A stretch of 28,371 nucleotides of DNA from an uncultured Bacteroidales bacterium (GTDB taxonomy: Bacteria > Bacteroidota > Bacteroidia > Bacteroidales > Paludibacteraceae). Positions within the stretch are counted from its first letter, which is position 1, and each line of letters begins with the position of its first letter. Below are positions 23,704-28,371 of this stretch, in pieces. Position numbers and translations under genes: made by a program. The DNA is taken from positions 1-28,371 of the forward strand of contig CALDQH010000105.1 of assembly GCA_937911935.1 (NCBI GenBank), read 5' to 3'. Below the pieces are notes generated by a model. That model was not told where the DNA came from. It did no database searches and was given only the letters and a program-made list of their open reading frames with translations.

Positions 23704-25056
23704 ATGAATATGAAAGCAGAAAACAGAGGTAGTTTTTCTTCAAAGATTGGAGTTATTTTAGCGACAGTAGGAACCGCTGTTGGTTTAGGAAATGTGTGGC
23801 GTTTCCCGTATGTCGTAGGTGAAAACGGTGGCGGTGCTTTTTTGGTAATTTATATACTATCGCTCATTTTATTAGGAATACCTGGTGTGATGGCAGAGTT
23901 CATTATAGGTAGAAACTCGCATGCCAATGCAGTCGATTCGTTTAAAAAATTAGCTCCCAAAACCAAGTGGCACTGGATTGGCTACAGCGGTGTGTTAGCT
24001 GGTTTTTTAATCATGGGTTACTATGCGGTAGTTGTAGGTTGGACCTTGGAATATTTGGTTCAATCTTGCATGGGAACCCTTAGTGGAATGACAACCGAAC
24101 AATATGGTGAGATGTTTAATCAATTTGCATCCGATCCTATTTTACCACTTGTATGGACCCTAATTGCGATGTTGGTTTCTACTTTTGTCGTTGCTCGAGG
24201 TGTTAGTGGCGGTATCGAAAAAGCTTCTAATATTTTGATGCCGATCTTCTTTTTGATTATCTTGATTATGGTGGTAAATTCTTTCTTTTTACCAGCATCA
24301 AAAGAAGGTATGCTATTCTTGTTTAAGCCTGATTTTTCGCAACTTACACCCGTATCAGTTTTGATAGCAATCGGTCAAACATTTTTCTCACTTAGTTTGG
24401 GTATGGGTTGTTTGATTACCTACTCCTCTTACTTTAAAAAAGATGTAAAATTGGCAAAAACAGCTGCACAAGTAGTTTCTATCGATTCGTTGGTGGCAAT
24501 TCTGTCGGCTATGATTATATTCCCAGCCGTGTTCTCATTTGGCATGGCACCAGAGCAAGGACCTAGTTTGGTGTTCAAAGTATTACCCAATGTATTCCAA
24601 CAAATGCCTATAGGTTGGTTGTGGTCTATTTTATTTTATGCTTTGTTGTTTATCGCTGCCATTACCTCGCTTATTTCGTTGCACGAAGTGGTTACAGCGT
24701 ATTTGTTCGAAAACACTTCTCTTTCACGCAAAAAAGCAGCATTGTTGGTAACTACTTTGGTGATTGTGTTAGCCGTGTTTGCCTCGCTTTCGTTTGGAGT
24801 TTTAAGCGATGTCAAGATTTTCGGAAAAACATTCTTTGACTTGCTCGATTTCTTTACGGCTTCGATTTTATTGCCTGCGGGTGGATTCTTTATTTCTATC
24901 TTTGTAGGTTGGTTTTTGGATAAGCGTATTATTGCAACCGAATTACGTATTAAACATCCCAAGGCACATTTGTTTATCAAAGGATACATTTATTTAATGC
25001 GTATCTTTGTGCCTACTTGCATTTTTGCTGTATTCTTGTATTCATTGTTTGGATAA
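23704..25056 (+). CDS. Sodium-dependent symporter, NSS/SNF (LeuT) family
   Basis: A membrane transporter that couples Na+ influx to uptake of an amino acid or related compound. From the chosen start (MNMKAENRGSFSSKIGV; the ATG at 23710 is equally possible) it has 450 residues and about 11-12 membrane helices. The family signature GTAVGLGNVWRFPYVVGENG, with the unwound TM1 that binds Na+ and substrate, lies near residues 23-42. The frame is open 32 codons further upstream, but that part contains the promoter and does not fit the family. It is divergent from argR, so an amino acid substrate is plausible, though the specificity is unknown. A strong terminator follows. Confidence 0.9.
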   Translation: MNMKAENRGSFSSKIGVILATVGTAVGLGNVWRFPYVVGENGGGAFLVIYILSLILLGIPGVMAEFIIGRNSHANAVDSFKKLAPKTKWHWIGYSGVLAGFLIMGYYAVVVGWTLEYLVQSCMGTLSGMTTEQYGEMFNQFASDPILPLVWTLIAMLVSTFVVARGVSGGIEKASNILMPIFFLIILIMVVNSFFLPASKEGMLFLFKPDFSQLTPVSVLIAIGQTFFSLSLGMGCLITYSSYFKKDVKLAKTAAQVVSIDSLVAILSAMIIFPAVFSFGMAPEQGPSLVFKVLPNVFQQMPIGWLWSILFYALLFIAAITSLISLHEVVTAYLFENTSLSRKKAALLVTTLVIVLAVFASLSFGVLSDVKIFGKTFFDLLDFFTASILLPAGGFFISIFVGWFLDKRIIATELRIKHPKAHLFIKGYIYLMRIFVPTCIFAVFLYSLFG

Positions 25057-25064
25057 ATAGTTAG

Positions 25065-25097
25065 TGCGGGGCGTATATATGCGCCCCGCATTTTTTA
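25065..25097 (+). terminator. Rho-independent terminator after the symporter
   Basis: TGCGGGGCG (25065-25073) pairs with CGCCCCGCA (25082-25090), a 9-bp GC-rich stem around an AT loop, followed by TTTTTTATT. It lies 8 bp after the stop codon. Confidence 0.9.
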
Positions 25098-25122
25098 TTC
25101 CACCATTATATCACCATCTATT

Positions 25123-25143
25123 TTAATTCTTAATTCTTAATCG
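25123..25143 (+). repeat. Three tandem 7-bp repeats before the HhH gene
   Basis: TTAATTC, TTAATTC, TTAATCG in 7-bp phase, ending 1 nt before the ATG of the helix-hairpin-helix gene. This is the same kind of short AT-rich tandem repeat directly upstream of a start codon as in the arg operon, with a different unit. Confidence 0.5.
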
Positions 25144-25144
25144 T

Positions 25145-25759
25145 ATGTCTTGGTACAAATTCTTCTTCGTGACGCAGGGCGAAAAACGCGGTACGCAGGT
25201 ACTACTTGTTCTGGTCTTTATTTTGCTAATGTTTCGCACATTATTGGCACAACATCAGGCTGCTGTTAAACCGCAGAATCTGGCAAAAATGCCTCAATTA
25301 GTAGCCTATTCTGATACTATTTCCCATAAGTCTGTATCTGCAAAAAACGACCATTTCATCGTAGAACTTAACGCAGCTGATACTACTCAATTAAAACAAC
25401 TGCGTGGTATCGGAAGCGGGTTTGCAAAAATGATTGTCAATTATCGCACCAAATTAGGTGGCTTTCATTGCAAGGAGCAGTTGTTAGAGGTATATCATTT
25501 TCCAGAAGAAACCTTCCGTAAAATTGAACATCAGTTGGTAGTCGATACGACATTGATTACTCCCATCTTCCTTAATACAGCAGATATTAACCAATTAAAA
25601 AAGCATCCTTATATTCGTTATTTTCAGGCTAAATCCTTGTACGATAATCGAATTAGCAAAAAAGATAAGCGATACAATACAATCAAGGATATTGTTTTGG
25701 ATAGGGATGTGACATCGGAGTTTCTTCGGCGTATAGCACCTTACTTGTCGTTTCGGTAG
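25145..25759 (+). CDS. Helix-hairpin-helix (ComEA-like) membrane-anchored protein
   Basis: The 204-residue protein has one N-terminal membrane helix (about 17-35), a polar linker, and two copies of a helix-hairpin-helix region. The first is clear: VELNAADTTQLKQLRGIGSG (73-92), continuing with AKMIVNYRTKLGGF. The second, FLNTADINQLKKHPYI (about 142-157), has lost the Gly-Ile-Gly hairpin. The ComEA fold binds double-stranded DNA without sequence preference, so a periplasmic or membrane-edge DNA-binding role, perhaps in DNA uptake, is possible; no other competence gene is near. It converges with the OmpA-family gene, 2 nt between stop codons. Confidence 0.8.
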   Translation: MSWYKFFFVTQGEKRGTQVLLVLVFILLMFRTLLAQHQAAVKPQNLAKMPQLVAYSDTISHKSVSAKNDHFIVELNAADTTQLKQLRGIGSGFAKMIVNYRTKLGGFHCKEQLLEVYHFPEETFRKIEHQLVVDTTLITPIFLNTADINQLKKHPYIRYFQAKSLYDNRISKKDKRYNTIKDIVLDRDVTSEFLRRIAPYLSFR

Positions 25760-25761
25760 TA

Positions 25762-27426
25762 TTATTGAATGCTTACCTCAATGCGTCTGTTTTTAGAACG
25801 GCCCCATTCAGTGCTGTTGCTTTCGATGGGTTCGCTACTACCCATTCCCTGGTATTTTAGGATATTGGGGTTGATGCCATGTTGTATCAGGTAGTTGACA
25901 ATCGTTTCGGCACGTTGTCGAGATAGAATCCTGTTGTATTCCTCATCACCCACATTGTCGGTGTGCCCTGTAATGGTGTAGGTTTTATCGGGATAGGTAT
26001 TGATCAGTTTTACAAGTTGTCTTAATTCTGATTCCGATTCGGGTTTTAAACTGCTCTTGTCAAAATCAAAATATATGTGGTGCAAATGAATGGTGTCTTG
26101 TACACTCAAAAGTTGCAAAGGAGTGGCAGGTTGAGGTTGTATGACCTCTGGGAGCAAAATTTGGTAGATAATCTTGTGCGAACTTTGGCTTAAACTGCTA
26201 TCAGCTGCCAAGTAAGCAGTTGTCCCGTCTGCGCTAACCGTCCATCCCATTTCGTCAGCGTGTGTGTTGATGGGATAGCCAATGTTTTGAGGCTCTTCCC
26301 AACGATTTGTGCTTTGTCTTTTGCTATAAAAAATATCCAAACCTCCCATCCCAAAGTGCCCGTTGCTCGAAAAGTAAAGGGTGCTATCGTTGGCGTGGAT
26401 AAACGGGGCTATTTCGTCGTAAGGAGTATTGATCGGTGAGCCTATATTTTGGGGTTTCTCAAATTGCAGTTTGCCATCGGGTAATTTGCTCATGTTACAC
26501 GACCAGATGTCTTTTTTGCCCATTCCATCGGGTCTATTGCTCGAAAAATACAGGGTGTTTCCGTCTGCACTTAAACAAGGCGTGCTCTCCCAATATTTGC
26601 TATTTAAGGGAGCGGGTGCCAAAATTGGCTTGCTCCATTTGCCTTGCTTTTTGATGCAATAATAGATGTCGCAACTGCCTATTCCTCCGTGTTCGGCGCA
26701 TCGAACAAAAAACAAGTATTTCCCGTCGGCGGAAAAACAAGGAGAGCCCTCGTTGCTTTCGGTATTGATAGGAAATGGCAAAGCAGTAGCAGGTTGCCAT
26801 ATTCCTTTCTCTTTGCGGCTGATGTATATATCTTCTTGTAATTGTAAGGTATTTCCTACAAAGCCACGTTTGCCCATTACTACCGTACTACAAAAGAGGC
26901 TGCCGTCCGCGGTGAGAGCAGGCCAAATGTTGTCATAAGGTAGGTTGACGCTATCGCCCATGCTGATGCGTTCGATGTTTACAGGATTACTGCGCAAACT
27001 ATCTGCTGTACGGCAGGCGTGCAGAGCTCTTTCTTTTGCTTTGGAAGTAGGAAGGGATGCGTAAACCTTTTGCGCTTGTGGATAATTCCCGTTATCAAAA
27101 TAGGCATTTCCTAAACGTAGTATGGTGGCAGATTTTTCGGTTAGCTTTTTTACTCCCAAGGCTCGTTCTAATGTATTTATACGTGCTTCGGTGTTGTTTT
27201 GCGATGCATAAACATCGTCTAAAAGCCAATACCATTGTGCCTCGTTCTTTTCTTTTTTTAGTTGCTTGTTAATTTGCTCGATACTTGCTTGTACTTCGCC
27301 ACTGCTCCATTTTGCCCTAATTTGCATGTAAACAGATGGGTCAAAAGCCCATAATAAGCTGTTCGCGCAGCAGTAAACAATGATACTGAGCAAGCTTCGT
27401 CTGTTATGATGTAAAAAGCCATTCAT
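25762..27426 (-). CDS. TPR-PD40-OmpA family envelope protein
   Basis: A 554-residue envelope protein with a signal sequence (MNGFLHHNRRSLLSIIVYCC, continuing to about residue 27), TPR-like helices (about 35-130), a beta-propeller of WD40-like PD40 repeats (about 150-420) and a C-terminal OmpA domain (about 440-554). Four repeats are clear, for example PCFSADGKYLFFV and LSADGNTLYFSSNRPDGMG. The OmpA part has YFDFDKSSLKPES, TITGHTDNVGD and SRQRAETIVNYL, typical peptidoglycan binding. The architecture recalls PorE of the type IX secretion system but lacks the carboxypeptidase-regulatory-like domain and a lipobox. The frame is open 54 codons upstream into rpoN; the ATG at 27424-27426 follows a -7 box and begins the signal sequence, so it is preferred. 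Confidence 0.82.
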   Translation of the reverse strand: MNGFLHHNRRSLLSIIVYCCANSLLWAFDPSVYMQIRAKWSSGEVQASIEQINKQLKKEKNEAQWYWLLDDVYASQNNTEARINTLERALGVKKLTEKSATILRLGNAYFDNGNYPQAQKVYASLPTSKAKERALHACRTADSLRSNPVNIERISMGDSVNLPYDNIWPALTADGSLFCSTVVMGKRGFVGNTLQLQEDIYISRKEKGIWQPATALPFPINTESNEGSPCFSADGKYLFFVRCAEHGGIGSCDIYYCIKKQGKWSKPILAPAPLNSKYWESTPCLSADGNTLYFSSNRPDGMGKKDIWSCNMSKLPDGKLQFEKPQNIGSPINTPYDEIAPFIHANDSTLYFSSNGHFGMGGLDIFYSKRQSTNRWEEPQNIGYPINTHADEMGWTVSADGTTAYLAADSSLSQSSHKIIYQILLPEVIQPQPATPLQLLSVQDTIHLHHIYFDFDKSSLKPESESELRQLVKLINTYPDKTYTITGHTDNVGDEEYNRILSRQRAETIVNYLIQHGINPNILKYQGMGSSEPIESNSTEWGRSKNRRIEVSIQ

Positions 27427-27431
27427 ACCGT

Positions 27432-27462
27432 TTTCAAAAATACAACTTTTTTTGTACATTTG
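27432..27462 (+). promoter_or_regulatory. rpoN promoter
   Basis: TTTC (27432-27435, near TTTG) and TACATTTG (27455-27462, exact TAnnTTTG) are 19 nt apart. Transcription would start near 27469, leaving about 13 nt before the GTG start codon. It overlaps the divergent promoter of the OmpA-family gene. Confidence 0.6.
27435..27442 (-). promoter_or_regulatory. -7 box of the PD40-OmpA gene
   Basis: The minus strand reads TATTTTTG, an exact TAnnTTTG match 8 nt before the chosen ATG, so the transcript would be nearly leaderless. It lies within the span of the rpoN promoter. Confidence 0.45.
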
Positions 27463-27481
27463 TCCTAATAAAAGTAATATC

Positions 27482-28371
27482 GTGTCGCAAAAACAAGTTT
27501 TACAGCAGCAACTTAAACAAACCCTCTCTCCCCAACAATTGTTGGTGGTAGGGTTGCTTGAGTGTCCTATTTTGGAGTTGGAAAACAAAATTCAGCAAGA
27601 ACTAGAAGAGAATCCAGCTTTAGAAGAAGGTGTAGATGAATCTGTGCTCTCCGATGTTACAGCGGACGACGAACAAAGTTCCGATGAAATGGACCAAAAT
27701 AGCGATTCGCCCGATGCTATTTCTTTGTCCGATTTTAGTGATTATTTATCGGACGACGAATCGGATGATTTTAGTTATGGGGTAGGAAATGTGGCGGAAC
27801 CCTCCGATTTTGCCTTTGTGAATTATTCGACAGGTCAAGATTTTACCGAATACTTATTGGAACAAATTCGTCTGTTGAATATATCAGAACTCCGTATGCA
27901 AATGGCAGCATACATTGTTGGTAATTTAGACGAAAAAGGATACTTGGATCGCGAAGTTAGTTTGCTCACTATCGATTACAACCTACAATATGACGCACAA
28001 GTGTCCGAAACAGATATGTTTGAGGCTTTAACCGATGTTCAAAGTTTGGATCCAGCAGGGGTGGGGGCTCGCTCGCTCGACGAATGCTTGTTGTTGCAGT
28101 TAGAAAGAAAACCGTTTACGGCATCCATAGACAATGCCATGCGGGTTTTAGAAGATTGTTACGACGAGTTTGCCAATAGGCATTACGATAAGGTGCAAAC
28201 GCTATTGCAACTATCCGATGACGAAATGCGAGATGCTATTCACGAAATAACCAGTCTAAATCCTAGACCAAGCAATGGTTATAGCGATACAGTCATGGAT
28301 AAAATAAATGCTGTTACACCAGATTTTATCTACGACAACGAAACAGACGAGCTTCGTTTAAACAACCAATC
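27482..28371 (+). CDS. rpoN: RNA polymerase sigma-54 factor, N-terminal part
   Basis: Alternative sigma factor that needs AAA+ enhancer-binding activators. The first 296 codons are present; the helix-turn-helix and RpoN box lie beyond the window. The start is GTG at 27482-27484, then SQKQVLQQQLKQTLSPQQLL, the usual Gln-rich activator-interacting region I; no ATG fits. Region I continues to ELEENPALEE (about residue 51). Residues 37-129 contain no Lys, Arg or His and many Asp/Glu, an unusually acidic region II. The core-binding domain begins near residue 115, with IVGNLDEKGYLDRE and SLDPAGVGARSLDECL as clear family markers. Confidence 0.94.
   Translation, partial: MSQKQVLQQQLKQTLSPQQLLVVGLLECPILELENKIQQELEENPALEEGVDESVLSDVTADDEQSSDEMDQNSDSPDAISLSDFSDYLSDDESDDFSYGVGNVAEPSDFAFVNYSTGQDFTEYLLEQIRLLNISELRMQMAAYIVGNLDEKGYLDREVSLLTIDYNLQYDAQVSETDMFEALTDVQSLDPAGVGARSLDECLLLQLERKPFTASIDNAMRVLEDCYDEFANRHYDKVQTLLQLSDDEMRDAIHEITSLNPRPSNGYSDTVMDKINAVTPDFIYDNETDELRLNNQ

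Noticed and set aside
27427..27588. Upstream extension of the PD40-OmpA gene by 54 codons
   Set aside because: It runs antisense through the 5' end of rpoN and ahead of the signal sequence; the ATG at 27426 fits better.
1..28371. CRISPR array, tRNA, rRNA, insertion sequence or prophage genes
   Set aside because: I looked for regular spacer-repeat units, cloverleaf signatures, transposase or integrase motifs and found none.

Overview
The window looks like a chromosomal segment of a member of the Bacteroidota, most likely order Bacteroidales. The reasons are promoters of the TAnnTTTG (-7) type, little or no Shine-Dalgarno signal, a single-subunit di-haem type SdhC, an FKBP lipoprotein behind a dimeric-type glyS, a PD40-OmpA fusion protein, a type II glutaminyl cyclase lipoprotein, and an arg/pro operon whose gene set is typical of Bacteroidales. 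I see no insertion sequence, phage gene, CRISPR array, tRNA or rRNA. Almost all of the window is core metabolism and housekeeping. The unexplained signal is mostly in the spacers.

Layout. 1-385: 5' end of sdhC (minus strand) with a well-formed promoter, then about 400 bp without a convincing gene that holds a phased repeat. 791-2997: FKBP lipoprotein and glyS (minus). 3111-6723: tight plus-strand operon parC-tsaE-5-formyl-THF cyclo-ligase, convergent with lpxH (6734-7486, minus). 7567-10849: plus-strand, translationally coupled LysE exporter, GT2 glycosyltransferase and glutaminyl cyclase, then rnhB, ending in a bidirectional terminator. 10866-14288: proA followed 3 nt later by a CPA2 antiporter (minus). 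14289-14743: a structured non-coding interval with one terminator on each strand.

14744-23433 is a minus-strand arginine/proline operon of nine genes, in transcription order argR, a GNAT acyltransferase, argG, argC, argD, proC, an XRE-cupin regulator, an acyl-CoA ligase and proB. It makes glutamate-derived amino acids: the GNAT probably starts the arginine branch by N-acylating glutamate, argC/argD/argG carry it on, and proB/proA/proC make proline. Two ARG boxes set 21 bp apart lie on the argR promoter and point to autoregulation of the operon by ArgR. Three spacers in this operon carry 8-bp-period repeats, and one of these also holds a palindromic, REP-like element.

23704-25759: an NSS-family sodium symporter with its terminator, then a helix-hairpin-helix membrane protein (plus). 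25762-27426: a TPR-PD40-OmpA envelope protein (minus), divergent from the truncated 5' end of rpoN (sigma-54) that reaches the window edge.

I did not find a clear new defence, mobile or biosynthetic system. The best candidates for something undescribed are the palindromic element with octamer flanks in the proC-XRE spacer, the structured proB-proA interval with an orphan plus-strand terminator, and the cysteine-cluster GNAT as first enzyme of the arginine pathway.
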